The notes beneath the pieces are model-generated. The model worked only from the letters and a program-made list of their open reading frames with translations. It was not told where the DNA came from and did no database searches. Below, in pieces: positions 12,045-24,018 of a stretch of DNA of 64,000 bases. Numbering within the stretch: position 1 is the first letter of the stretch; every line of letters begins with the position of its first letter. The position numbers and the translations under genes were made by a program. The stretch comes from Rhizopus arrhizus (Eukaryota; Mucoromycota; Mucoromycetes; Mucorales; Rhizopodaceae), in contig JAKZZE010000033.1 in the NCBI GenBank assembly GCA_024220505.1, positions 310,001-374,000 on the forward strand, read 5' to 3'.

Positions 12045-15000
12045 GCTCATGTCTCTTTAGGGCTGGTGTTCCATCCAAGATATTAATTCAAATCACAACG
12101 CTGATAATCTCAGCACACGCCCCTCTAGATGTTATAACAAAGTTTGTGAAAATTGTCTGGTTCCAAATCGTCAACGTGTTGAATGCCCCTGTAGCACGAG
12201 GCGACATTATAGAAATCATGGGCCATCTTCATGAAGCTACATTTGACTCACTTACCATGCATAATCAAAGCTCAAATGAATGTTTATTTAATGCACAAGT
12301 CTATATTAGATATTCTGTAGCTATAACAGCATATGCTTTTGGTTGCTCATTAAGTCAGATATCTACACTTGATATTGTACCGTCTATTAGCAATGTTGTC
12401 TCTCATCTGCCGTAAATAGATATTAATATAATAATTTATAAAACTGAATCTCTCTTTATAGACAAAGCAAGAGAAATACATTACATGCCAACAACGCAAC
12501 CGTTACGCAGCCTGATGAAAAACTGCCTATATTTCATTGTATTTTAAAATATCTGAACTACAATCATTTAAATGCAAACGAATGCATTATCAAATTGTTT
12601 TATTCTTTGTCCCATTGGGGCCAAGCAATCGTCAATAGGGATGAGTTCCTGTCAAATTGTATGCCGCAACTCATGCCAAAGTATGCCAATCACAATTGTT
12701 TACATATACATATATGAACTCTAACTCCTGTCTGTAGTATATGGAAAAATCTAACACCACCATTTGACTATTTAAGCAGTGTCAATTTGGACTTGCTAAT
12801 GAGGCTTATTAATGTTAACGCTGGTTATTTCCGATCTTATGTTCAAAACATTTTTGAAAATGATTGCTGGGAGAACAGGTAAGAATTCATGTACATATAT
12901 TTTCTTTTTGCTTTTTAAACAATAAATAAAAAGGTATCAAGGATTGGATAATTTATATGGATTATTCTCGAAAATGGATGCCGAATTTCAAACAGAATGG
13001 CTCAAATTACTTTGCCATCTTGGACCGGCGTTTAGTTACCTTGTTCAAAGCTTATGGGATAAAGAAGTAAGTGAAAGTGTTCTACAGGCAAAGGATATAA
13101 TTTAACATCTGCATTTGTAGGAGTATGTTAGATCCAAAGCGTTTGCAATTATGCGAGCTTTTACGACACTCCATCTTCGTTCTGCCTTCCGATGTTGGGA
13201 AGCTTATTTCCTGACAGCAACTGAAGAACAAAAAGTGCCTCTGCTTCGTCAAATGATCCAACTTAACGCGCTATTCCCTGATTGGCAAGTTTTACAATGG
13301 GAATCTCTGTTGGAAGCACTAGAGCCAGGTTTATATATGGATCTTATAGATAAGCATGCACAACCACCAGTGACATACGATCTCTTAAAGGATGATGACG
13401 AGACGCTACAAACTGTAGAGAGTCAAAATATAAAACTGTTGATGATCACACTTGCTATGCAAATGCTCAGTAATCATTTAAGCATAGCCCAAAATCAAGT
13501 GTACAGATTAAAGTTCATTCTAATTCAGCAAATGGGGTTCCAAAACTGCCATTATTTCAATGATGGGGGAGATATTATCATTGATTTTGGTCCGCTAAGA
13601 TATAATTCAGAAAATATTGCACAGATTGCCTCAATGACGTCCTGTGTACGAGGACTGAAAAAAGTAATGGATAGTTTTGCTCCATTACCTGCAGAAACCG
13701 TAGCTGTTATGGCTTCTCAATCTGTTGAACATAGCAAATTGCATCTATCAGAAAATACAAGCCCTGGTGTATACTTTATTGACGTTGTTTTCAAAATGAT
13801 AAACTCAGGTATCGATCTTACTCAGCTTGGACATATGGTATTAAAAGGATGGTTGGAAACGTTCTTGATTGTTATATATAAGGTAAAGGTTTCAAGTACA
13901 ACATCCTTTCACTGGCTAACTTATAGTTACTAGCACAATATTCTTGACTCAGAATGCGAAAGAGATATTGTCAACAGCATGAAGGTTGTAATTGGATTAT
14001 TAACTTCAAATATCAGTGAAGAAAACAAGCTTTTGATATTAGAGATCCTAAAATGTCTTCTTCGCCGTTCAGACCATTTGACAGCAATGGTACTCTCAAA
14101 GCAAATCATGGCCTTGGGCAAACTCTTGACAAAACATGGCCTTCGACACTCTGATCCTGTACTGCTGAAAGCAAAGCAATTTCTCAAAAGCGCATTCCTT
14201 CGATTTGCTGTTGCCGGATTGTTTGTCTTGTTGTTCAAAAATCAGTCTACGTCGGATTCAAATAACAAGGAGATGGATCTATTCTTTGTCTTACGCACAG
14301 TGATTGATCCTGAGGATACCATTCCTGATGAGGATATTCATGGTGAACCAGTCTACCTATATGACCAACCAGTGCGCGATGTGCTCGACAAACTGATGAA
14401 ACAACAAATGGATCGTAAAGCATTTTCGAATGTATTAAGCAATACCAGCCGCTATGTAGAAACTGTTCACTCACATCCCTATTCTCTCAGCGTGTTGAAC
14501 GAACTTCCTAGCTTCCTGAATGCGTTAACTAAACATACAGCAGACTGGCGAAGATCTGATTGGGACATCAATCCAGTTTTGATAATGTCTGCTAGACTTT
14601 TAAAAGAGCATCCGTATCAATATTCCAGCTTAATTTCTCCTATACAGACAGTATTTAAACACGGCCTTCAGCATTGTGTTGTGCAACCTAAAACGGCCGC
14701 AAAGCTCTTGGCATCGTATTCCTCTGTAGTCTTGATTCCTGGCGTCTCCTCTGAAAATCCTTTTGCTAATGTCATACTGGAAGAGACTAAGAACTACCTG
14801 TCCTCTGTGAATAGACCGAGCAAGGAAACGATGCAAATGTTGCTGCAGGTTATCTTCTGGGACCTGAAGCCAACTGGCCAAAAATGGTATATGGAGATTG
14901 AGAAAACAACGACAGACGAAAGCCGTGAACGTACTCGCTATTTTCAAAACAAGATCGAGTCGCTTTTACCTCATTTAGTGAACTTTTTAAAACTATCCTC

Positions 15001-15135
15001 AACCAGCCAACAATTTACAAAAAAGGATTTCAAGATATACAACATTGCTTCTCATCTGGTCGCCTATCAATGTTCAAAGGATGCTAGTCAAGTAGCAAAC
15101 GTACTTGGGTTGTTGAAGGTTTTTAATACACGGCA

Positions 15136-15166
<31 letters not shown>

Positions 15167-16080
15167 CTAAAAAAAAACTAATCTGTATTCTTATTAGCTT
15201 GAAGAAACACCCGAATGTCTTCGGTTTTTGAACTGGTTTGGATTGGTTTTGCTGTCCGAAAATTTGAACGTGCTTTTACTCAAGATGCTCGATTATGAAA
15301 GTATCATTGTAGATCTTCTTGTACAAACATTATATAATGTCAAGATTGATTTTCATACTCCTGACCTTAGCTTTTCTTACAATCGTTCAAATGAAGTTCT
15401 ACTTCTTTGTTTCGTTTTGCTAAGAACATGGGCTTTATTAAAGATAAGATGCAGAAGCATTGGCGATTTGCAAGATATGAATCAAACATCATTTTGGTTT
15501 ACAGTATGGCCAGCTTTAAGAAGATTGTTAGAAATGGTTGAGCTTTCAACTTTATTATCTGTAAGTGAACATGATGTTTACTTTATTTCTTTTTTATTCA
15601 TCCAATATACATGATATATAGCCAGGAAGTGTTGGTATTTCCATCTGGAACATGTTTTTATCCTTATTGCAGTTCTTATTTGTCGCACGCAGCGAGGCTG
15701 TGATAGTCAATGAATATGAATGGAATAGTCTTTTGGAGGATTTACTAGAAAAGGTAAAAGCAATCGTTCTTTTATTATTATTATTATTATTATCTACATA
15801 AAAAGATAACTTATGTCATCATTTTAAGCTTGATGAGATTGGAAATAGCATTTTTATGCAAGAAGAACAAGAAGCAGAGCGAGTTGTCTTTATTGCAAAT
15901 TTTAAAAGACGAATAGCAAAGACAAAATCTATGTTTGATACTCCACCTTTTGAAGTACCAGAGAATACCCTGATCAACCAGCTGTTATTAGAACTTCGCG
16001 ATGTCATGCGATTGGAAGCAGAAAGCGTTGTTATGCAAGGAAACACTCGTATTTTGACACAAAATGGGGCAAACATTTAA
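8005..16080 (+). CDS. 2,421-aa protein with two C1-like zinc fingers; possible UNC80-like channel subunit
   Basis: Fourteen exons keep one frame throughout: 8005-8336, 8402-8874, 8942-11532, 11605-11751, 11801-11985, 12061-12411, 12462-12680, 12738-12878, 12934-13066, 13121-13882, 13934-15118, 15198-15560, 15622-15753, 15829-16080. The intron after 11751 uses a GC donor (GCAAGT). Two Cys/His clusters at roughly residues 515-560 (CKECFKPIKGFGLRCYQC) and 605-665 (CASCHLPIWGITHQCYHC) have the C-x2-C ... C-x2-C ... H-x2-C layout of C1 (phorbol-ester/DAG-type) domains, but with altered spacing. The rest is long alpha-helical, HEAT/ARM-like sequence with no catalytic motif. From general memory, very large fungal proteins of this type are annotated as UNC80 or C1-domain proteins, and UNC80 scaffolds NALCN/Cch1-class channels. 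I cannot confirm that here; the gene structure is much surer than the function. Confidence 0.8.
12007..12043 (+). repeat. Poly(A) tract, 37 nt, inside an intron
   Basis: An uninterrupted run of A occupies much of the 75-nt intron between exons 5 and 6 of the large zinc-finger gene. Similar intronic or flanking homopolymers occur at about 15140-15166 (T) and 19080-19097 (A). Confidence 0.9.
15774..15793 (+). repeat. ATT trinucleotide microsatellite in intron
   Basis: A short (TTA)n array lies in the intron between exons 13 and 14 of the large zinc-finger gene. No effect on splicing can be judged. Confidence 0.7.
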
Positions 16081-17133
16081 ACCAATCTCTTTAATCAATC
16101 TTGTATATATTATGTACAACTTTTTCATATTGAATGAGTTAATGGCAACCACAGTACTATTCTGCTTATGCTTTAGGAAAATAAAATTGTTTTAATCCCT
16201 TCCCATTTATTAAATTAAACACGGAAATTAGACATTCTCAACCAAGCGAAAGCGAAACAAAGGTACAGGATATATGTTAAAACAATCCTTATAAAGGATC
16301 CAGAGTATCTTTGTAAATCATACATTCAATGCATTTTGTTTTTTTGATAGATATCTTGTATAAAGATAAGCATTTTGCTATAAAAAAATGCAAATCAGAA
16401 CCTTAAAGAAGTCCGAAGCCAAAGTGCCTTAGTTCGGGCCCAATAATGAATTTAATGAAACAAGCTCTACGGCAGGCAAAATTTTGTTTGTTGCCTTACA
16501 TTAAAACATTTACAATGAGTAAAACGAATACAAGAAAATAAAATTTCCTATTGCTTTATTTCAGTTTGTTCTGATAAATGCAATACATGGAGAGGCCCAA
16601 GAATTTTGTCGTTCCAAGTGTTGCAGTAAGAAAAAAGAAGAAGAAAAAAAAGCAAAGCGTTCGATTTACAATCCTACACACACAGTTTACATAAACGATT
16701 CGGCATGCAAGTGTGTTTTATTGCCTCGATTCATCAATATTTTAGGAGATTAAAAGAGACAGGCACAAAAAAAAACATGTATGGGGGAATCAAAGTACAA
16801 TTAGACGATCAATGTCATTTTTCCCTATGTTTTGTTTATAAAAGGAATGGAAAAATACATCTATTTTTTCACGAGTAAATAGTGAAGGGAAGCTATTTAA
16901 ATCATGTTATTTAATCTGGAATCACTTAAATTGGTAAACAAAAAGCATAGCTTTCGTCTGGATTAAGCTTTCTTTTTTACTGCCAACAGTTTTAATTGTA
17001 GTCATGAAATTCTTTACTCCAAATCTTGAGTTGATTTAAAAATAGAGCATAAAAAGCTTGAATTTATCCTCTTTCATTTATTGATTGTTTTCTTTTCTTT
17101 TTTTCTCTTTTCCTCGGTTATTTTTTTTTAACT
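16081..17133. other. Intergenic region
   Basis: About 1.05 kb without a supported gene. It holds the 3' end of the zinc-finger gene and the promoter of the CotH-like gene; a pyrimidine-rich stretch (about 17088-17130) directly precedes the CotH start codon, a common layout in this window. Confidence 0.5.
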
Positions 17134-18711
17134 ATGAATCTACTTTCTTACAGTGTTTATGCTCTTTTGGCCACAACGTTAGTTCAAGCTGCCGTTGTTC
17201 AATTCAATGTAATATCTCCCGAATCGGAAGTTGTCCAAGTGAATGTGAATGGTGCTCTTACCACTTTAAAACCTGTTAGTCCGAATGTTCCCTTGTACAC
17301 TGGATTTGCCGATGTAGGTGACGAAACAAGTTACAACTATGTGGCCGATTCAGAAGAAGAGAAATTTACGCGTACATTGCATTCTGGTGTGGAAAAGACG
17401 TTTAATGAATTCTTTGGTAGACCAATTACCTATGCTAACATCCCTCAGCTTCCACGACCTTTAGATAATGGAAAGCAGTGGACTCGTGCTGATAAAGACC
17501 CTGATCTTTTTGATACAAACTATATCCCTACTATCTTTGTCACTGGTCGCCCTAGTGATATGAACAGGCTGGTCAAGACTGTTCCAAAAAAGAAATTCAA
17601 GGTAGAGTTGACTATGGTAGGTAAAGACTACTACAAGACCTTCAAGAATGTCAAGTTTAGTATCACTGGTGCTGGCAAAATTGACAATCCAGCTAAACAG
17701 TCTTGGAGATGGACATTTGATGAAGGAGACTTTATCAACAATCGAAATAACTTCAAGATTCGGCATATGGAAGAGGATCCTACACAGATGCGAGAGAAGT
17801 TGTATGCCGATATCCTAAGGTCCATGGGGACCTATGCTAACCAAGCCAACATGGTTCGTCTGTACGTCAATGGTGAGGGATATGGTACATTTAACATGCT
17901 TGATGATATTCCCAAGTACTCTTATATCCGAGCCAATTTTTATGCTGGTAATCCTCCTGCTCAAATGGGCCCTCTTTATAATGGTGCTACTGGTGCTGGT
18001 TTCCAAGTACTGGATGAGGATGCATATGATATGTTCAAGGTTACTAAGGGTTCACCCGAAGACGCTGATGCTATTTTATCATTGGCTGAAGCATTTGCTG
18101 ATCTTGATATCATGGACGATGAAGCAGTTGATAGATTTGATAGAGAAATATTTGATGTCGACCAGTTTCTTCGCTTTATGGTCATGGAATACCTTGCAGG
18201 CCATTGGGATGGTTACTGGATGATGCAAACAAATGATGGTGCTTACAAAGACTATGCTAACAATGATAAATGGTATTACCTTGGTCATGACTTTGATGCA
18301 ACATTTGGTGTAAATTTGGGCATTGATGTTATGAACTACTCTTACACAGATTACCCTTCATTATATCCTGATGCTGTATTAATTAATGGCTTCCTCAAAA
18401 ATCCAAGGCTTCATGCTCGATTTGAATCATATATTGTTGATACAGTCAAGGCAATCTTCAACAAGCGAGTATTAGGAGATCGTGTCACAGCTTATCATAG
18501 ATTTATTGCTCCTGATCTCAAGTGGGACAGGTCGATCAAGCAAAGATCGCCTGGTAAGTATTTCGGATGGACTTTTGAACAAACTTATGAAAACATGTTT
18601 GAACGGGTGGATTCACCCAATCATAATGGAGGTGGGGCTGATTATGGACTCTTAGAATGGGTTGAAAAGAAATCAAATTTTGTTGCAAAAGATATAGGCT
18701 TTTCCATTTAA
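17134..18711 (+). CDS. CotH-like secreted protein (spore-coat CotH kinase fold)
   Basis: Single exon, 525 aa. Residues 1-19 (MNLLSYSVYALLATTLVQA) form a signal peptide. A CotH-type core follows: the conserved segment with QTNDGAYKD, then GHDFDATFG, which aligns in style with the metal-binding DFG-like motif of CotH kinases, and NHNGGGADYGLLEWVE near the end. Mucorales carry expanded CotH families; some members are cell-surface invasins and all belong to an atypical kinase fold. Here the C-terminus (AKDIGFSI) is not hydrophobic, so no GPI anchor is predicted and the protein is probably released or otherwise retained. Activity, ligand and any role in host contact are not shown by sequence. No intron is needed and the flanks give no operon-like context. 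Confidence 0.9.
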   Translation: MNLLSYSVYALLATTLVQAAVVQFNVISPESEVVQVNVNGALTTLKPVSPNVPLYTGFADVGDETSYNYVADSEEEKFTRTLHSGVEKTFNEFFGRPITYANIPQLPRPLDNGKQWTRADKDPDLFDTNYIPTIFVTGRPSDMNRLVKTVPKKKFKVELTMVGKDYYKTFKNVKFSITGAGKIDNPAKQSWRWTFDEGDFINNRNNFKIRHMEEDPTQMREKLYADILRSMGTYANQANMVRLYVNGEGYGTFNMLDDIPKYSYIRANFYAGNPPAQMGPLYNGATGAGFQVLDEDAYDMFKVTKGSPEDADAILSLAEAFADLDIMDDEAVDRFDREIFDVDQFLRFMVMEYLAGHWDGYWMMQTNDGAYKDYANNDKWYYLGHDFDATFGVNLGIDVMNYSYTDYPSLYPDAVLINGFLKNPRLHARFESYIVDTVKAIFNKRVLGDRVTAYHRFIAPDLKWDRSIKQRSPGKYFGWTFEQTYENMFERVDSPNHNGGGADYGLLEWVEKKSNFVAKDIGFSI

Positions 18712-19014
18712 TAATAAAATACCTTTTTTTATAAACATTGTCTGACTAACGGAAGTAACGGAAAAGGGGTGAATATGAAATTAAAAAGATGAAGCCTTAT
18801 TTGACTTTGTGTAATGAATGGATTATAAAAAAAATGTCTTTTTCCATCTTTCTTTCTTTTCTTTTTTTTCTTTCTTTCTACTCTTTTCTCTTTTATTTTT
18901 TATACATTTTTATCTTATTTGAAAAGAGCTTGAAGACCTTTATAAATTACCAAACGCAAGTGAAACATAGTATTTTAGTTAATAACAAAATATACAAAAA
19001 CTACTGAATTCAAC
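18712..19014. other. Intergenic spacer before the kinesin gene
   Basis: About 300 bp with a long T/C-rich tract (18835-18912), likely the kinesin promoter. No gene seen. Confidence 0.5.
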
Positions 19015-22000
19015 ATGACATCAACAGCAGTAAGGTATACACAACAACAACCTTCTCATCTCTTATTATTCATTCACAAAAAAAAAAAAAAAAAAAATAG
19101 GGTTGGCTTGCGTGTTAGACCTTTAACTCAAAAAGAACAATTAGCCAATTGCACAGAATGCATAAGTTTTATACCCAATGAGCCTCAAGTCTTAGTTGGA
19201 ACAGATAAATCATTTACATATGATTATGTATTTAGTAGTGAAACACAACAACAGGAAGTATATCAAAAAGCAGCAGCTCCATTGTTAGAAAAGTTTGTTG
19301 AGGGGTAAATATAATTACAGGAGAAAAAAAAAGTCAGTGCGATATTTACATTTTGTGGTTTTTTAGGTTTAATGCCACTATTCTTGCTTACGGGTAAAAT
19401 ATATACGTCATTAATAAATTTTTCCCCTTAAACATTTTATTCAGTCAAACAGGTTCTGGAAAGACATTTAGTATGGGTACAGGTTTAGAAGCAACTGTAA
19501 ATCCTGAACATGAAGGTAACTGTGCACAAACCTTTCTCGCCCGATTTTTCTTTTTTATTTACTGTACAACTTTGACAGGCATTGTGCCACGTTGTATCAT
19601 TGACCTTTTCCGAAGATTACGCGAGCAATCCGAATCAAGTGAAGAGTTTAGATATGAAGTCTACGTTTCATTCTTAGAGTTATATAATGAAGAATTAATT
19701 GATTTGCTCAATCCTCATACAGCCATGAAAAAGAAGGGCAATCTACCCGCTAATGCCTCACCTGTGGAAGTCACTATTCGTGAGGATATCGCCGGAAATA
19801 TTTACTGGAGTGGTGTCAAAGAGGAAATTTGTCACAGCCCTGAAGAACTCTTGTCATTTTTAGCCAAAGGTTCACTTTGTCGTACCACGGGTTCTACTGA
19901 TATGAACAGTGTCTCATCTCGATCGCACGCTGTCTTTTCAGTCATTTTAAAACTTCAAAAATCAAACGATGAACCTTCCTTGACAAGTAAATTCCATTTT
20001 GTCGACTTGGCTGGTTCTGAAAGAGTAAGTATTTCTTTTTGCATATTCATTGTCATTAATCACAAAATATCAGTTGAAAAGAACAAATGCTCAAGGTGAC
20101 CGAGCTAAAGAAGGTATTTCAATTAATGCTGGTCTTTTGGCCCTTGGCAATGTCATTTCTGCTTTAGGCGATGAATCTCGCAGAGGGGCGCATGTTCCTT
20201 ATCGTGATAGTAAATTAACTCGGTTACTTCAAGACTCCTTGGGTGGTAACAGTCAGACGCTTATGCTTGCATGTGTTTCCCCTGCAGATACAAATTTTAT
20301 GGAAACACTCAATACACTCAAATATGCTAACCGTGCTCGAAATATCAAAAACCGTGTAACAATTAATCAGGAATTTGCAGGCTCATCCATTGAAGTCAAT
20401 CAACTCAAGGCTCAAGTCGCACGTCTTAAACTAGAACTAGCCTCAGTCAGATCAGAGGGACATTCACTGGGTTCGGATGAAGAAGTCCGTACATTAAGGG
20501 CGGAAGTAACACGATTGCGAAGTCGTATTCAAGACATGTCAACGAATATCATTCAATTGACTAGCGAACGCGACACAATGCTCATGGAACGTGAATTGAG
20601 CGAGATCATGAAAGATCCAGAGAATAAGACGGCATCCACATTCGAGACTCATCCACTGGTGGCGCAGTATCAAAAGACAATTCAAGATCTCACAAACGAA
20701 CTGTCTGATACTCGTGACCATTTGGCCTTTCTTGAAAGTACCAAGACAGCAACCGTTTCCTTCTCAAACTCAGCCTCTCTCTTTCCCGAACGTCAGACAT
20801 CTTCACATCGTCGACGTGGTAATGGTAGCAATACAACATCCCGATCTAGACGAAAGAGGTACCCTAATTCATCCAGTACAAGTACTGTCACAGCCAAGAT
20901 GGCAGCCCGTAAGACTAGTAAAGTCTCTGTCAGAAGATCACCAATTACTTCTCGATCATCTAGCCTCAAGACCTCTCGAAAGGTTCAGTTAGAGGCGGAA
21001 GATGACGAAGGTTATATTAATGAAGACGATAATTTGTTACAGGACGAGATCAAACAAAGTATTGCTAAAGCCAAGGCTGAAATTCAAAAGGGCATGGAAG
21101 TCCTTGACTTATTGAAGCCAATGGAGGAGGCTGCTCAGTCATGGGAGGAAGAACTTGAGGCGTTTGAAAAGGCAGAGAAGGCCATGTATACATGCGGTAC
21201 TTCAATGGAACGCTCCCATTCTGATGAAGGTAATTATACAGCTACGCCATCTCCTGTGGACCTTGGAGATCTCGACCTATCGATGGAGATTGAAGCTCTC
21301 TCTGTTCCTTCTTGGGAACCCCACATGTCCAGAAGCACTATCACAAAGAAAACATCTCCTTCTCTCTTTGATGATCTTGATTTTACATCAGCTTCCTCAT
21401 CTGTAGAATCAACAACAATGGAGTCTGTGATTTCTTCCTCTGTTGCAGAGCAAGAAAAGTCCAACCCACAGCTAACACGAATGCTTCACCAAATCCAATC
21501 AGACATTCGTGTCAAAGAAGAACTTGTAACACACCTTGAAAAGACTGAGACCAAGTATGCCTTCATGCGTCGCAAGTTTGATGAAAAGATTGACAACCTC
21601 CACAGACAACTTGTCGAACTTCAAGCCGAACGCGATAAAGCCTTGACCAAGACCAAACAAAACTTTGCCGCCTCACATCGAACGGATGCAAACGCAGGTA
21701 TAAAGGAGAAGCAGCAACTGTTGGAAACTCGCCAGACATATGAGAATAAGATGAAGGGGCTTGTGATGGAGATTCATGACCTGAAGCGCAACTACAGTCG
21801 CACAATTGCAAATATGCAGTCAACCAAGAACCAGCAAGAGTCCTTGTTGAGAACATTAAGAGCCAATGTGGAGACACTCAAGGTCGAAAAGAAACGAACG
21901 ATCAAAAGGATGAAACAAGAGACCGAAAGGGTCAAAGAACAGATGGCTATTCAAGAACGAAAGATATCCAAATTACAACGTCAACAATCTGAAGTGAACC

Positions 22001-24018
22001 ATGCCCGTCTGAGACTCGAGCGTGAACATGAAGCTCAAAAAGCTACCTTGAAACGTCGTGATAAGGAAATTTTAGCCAGTCAGAATCAAATCAAGATGCT
22101 GACCGATTTAGTCAAGAAGGCCGTGCGTGAAGGTGGCACATTGGACGACCAACTGTTGAGCAAGGTGTCACATGCAATCGGTGGAAGTTTTGCAGCTGTT
22201 GCACGTCGTGGAGGTATGCGTAACCTGCCCGGCTATCGTCCACCTCGAAGAAAAAAGAATCCTGTGCCAGTTGATGTCCGTGTGGCTCGCAAGAAGCAGA
22301 TATTGGACAAGATGCTGTTTCAATATATTCAAGGAAAGCAAGCTATTGTTGAAATGGAACAGCTTTTGTTTAGAAGAGAAAGATTGGCTGCAGAAAAAAT
22401 GGAACTTTTAGAGGAACGAAAGAATATCTTTATGGCTGAAAAGGAAACTGCAGAGCTTACTGGTCAACCAATGGATACACTTGCGATTGGCTTAGCAGAT
22501 GAGCGTGTTGACCTCATTGAGGCTGAAATTTCTTACCTTTCGGCTAGAATAAGAGCATTGCAATCAGATGCTGCTGGCGAGGCTGATGAAATTCAGGCAC
22601 AATCTCCCGAGACAGTAAAGTCACAGAACGAAAAACGCAAAGTGACATTTGCTGACGATATTGTGACTGACCCTCTGCCAAGTGAAGAGTGGGCTGATGT
22701 GGATGTTTTAGAGGAACAATTTAATGTACCAACAAACGCAGCTCCTGAATTAATCTATGAAGCAACTATTAAGTTACTCAAATCTCTTGAAATAGATGAA
22801 TGTCGAAGCATTAATAAAGAATTGGTGGATAATATATTCAATGCTCGTATGGATGAGTGTACCCGTCAGATGACGATGCAAAACCTCGAAAAGACGGTAC
22901 AAGATTTACGTCGTACGTTGATTGTCATGAAGCGTGCTGCTATCACAACCACAGTAGAAAATGAACGCAAGATCAGAAAGCTTGAAGAGCGCAACAATGG
23001 AACCCACCGTCGATCGGATCGAATGGATACAAAGATTGAAGACTACATCATGAACAGTGGAAATACCATTTTTGATAAAATATATGAAGATGGTCTCAGA
23101 GGCTTACTTGGCACACCTGAACCTGACCCTTCTATAAGCGAGTTTCCTGATCATCTATCTGACTCTAGCTCAAGTTACGATAGAAAAAGTAGCTCGCACT
23201 CTGATGGTCTTTTACCTCCTCCATCGCCGATCACCGTGCCAAATTTCCTTAATAGTGCATCAAAACCTCCTACTGGTTTAAGAGCGTCTGTCGCTTTGGC
23301 AGAAAAAGGCAATAGCTCTCTACGCATCAGCAGCTTTCCTACGCGTGAATCAACACCCTCTCCTGATCGTTTCTACAATATGATCCAAAAACGTGTGTCT
23401 TGGCAACAACGCACCGGTGAATCTGACTCACCTATCCACATGACGATGATGAATCCTGCCGAGTTTGCGCGATACGCCAACGATCGTGAATCGTCCACTT
23501 CATCTATTCGCAGCAATGACATTCGACGCTCTTCTCTTCAGTCAGATTACTCATCATCACAGGGATCACATACCCTTTCCTCATCACAGAGCTCACTTAT
23601 CCGCAAGCGCTCTCAATCTGTCTTGCAGCAACCTCCTATTCAGCCTCAACAGTTGATGCAGCGCAGACGAGCTTCTCTTCGCGAGTTATCACTCAAAGGA
23701 GGCCTCTTGCCACCGATGGGTATCAGTCAAAGTGCGAGTCCCTATCCGCCCGAGTTTGATCCTGAAATGATAGCACCCAGCATGTCGATGCATCGGTTAT
23801 CTGCTGTGAAACGACCGATGATGAGCTCATCTTTGGTTGATCGTACTGGAACACCTACCAATGGCAATGTATTTGCCCGTCTTTCTCAAACACCCACAAG
23901 AGCTTCACAAGCCAAAGTGTCTCATCGTCACAGTAGCAGTAGTATGGATGAATTGAGTCTAAAGTGGGAGTATGAACGCACGCCAAGTGTGATGAGTGGT
24001 ACTTATCAAGAGGATTAA
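19015..24018 (+). CDS. Kinesin-4-like motor protein (KIF4/KIF21 type), 1,570 aa
   Basis: Six exons (19015-19034, 19101-19304, 19367-19393, 19445-19515, 19579-20024, 20074-24018). The N-terminal motor domain (about residues 1-370) begins [11 protein letters not shown] and has P-loop GQTGSGKT (about 84-91), switch [10 protein letters not shown] and switch II DLAGSE, then [19 protein letters not shown]. Long heptad-rich coiled coils follow (about 390-490 and 740-960), then a conserved second coiled region ([15 protein letters not shown]) typical of kinesin-4 relatives, and a Ser-rich, basic, probably disordered C-terminus. Kinesin-4 motors act on microtubule plus ends, in spindle midzone organisation or vesicle transport. 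The first exon is only 20 nt, and two introns (66 and 63 nt) are multiples of three without stops, so naive ORF calls run through them. Subfamily is inferred. Confidence 0.92.
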
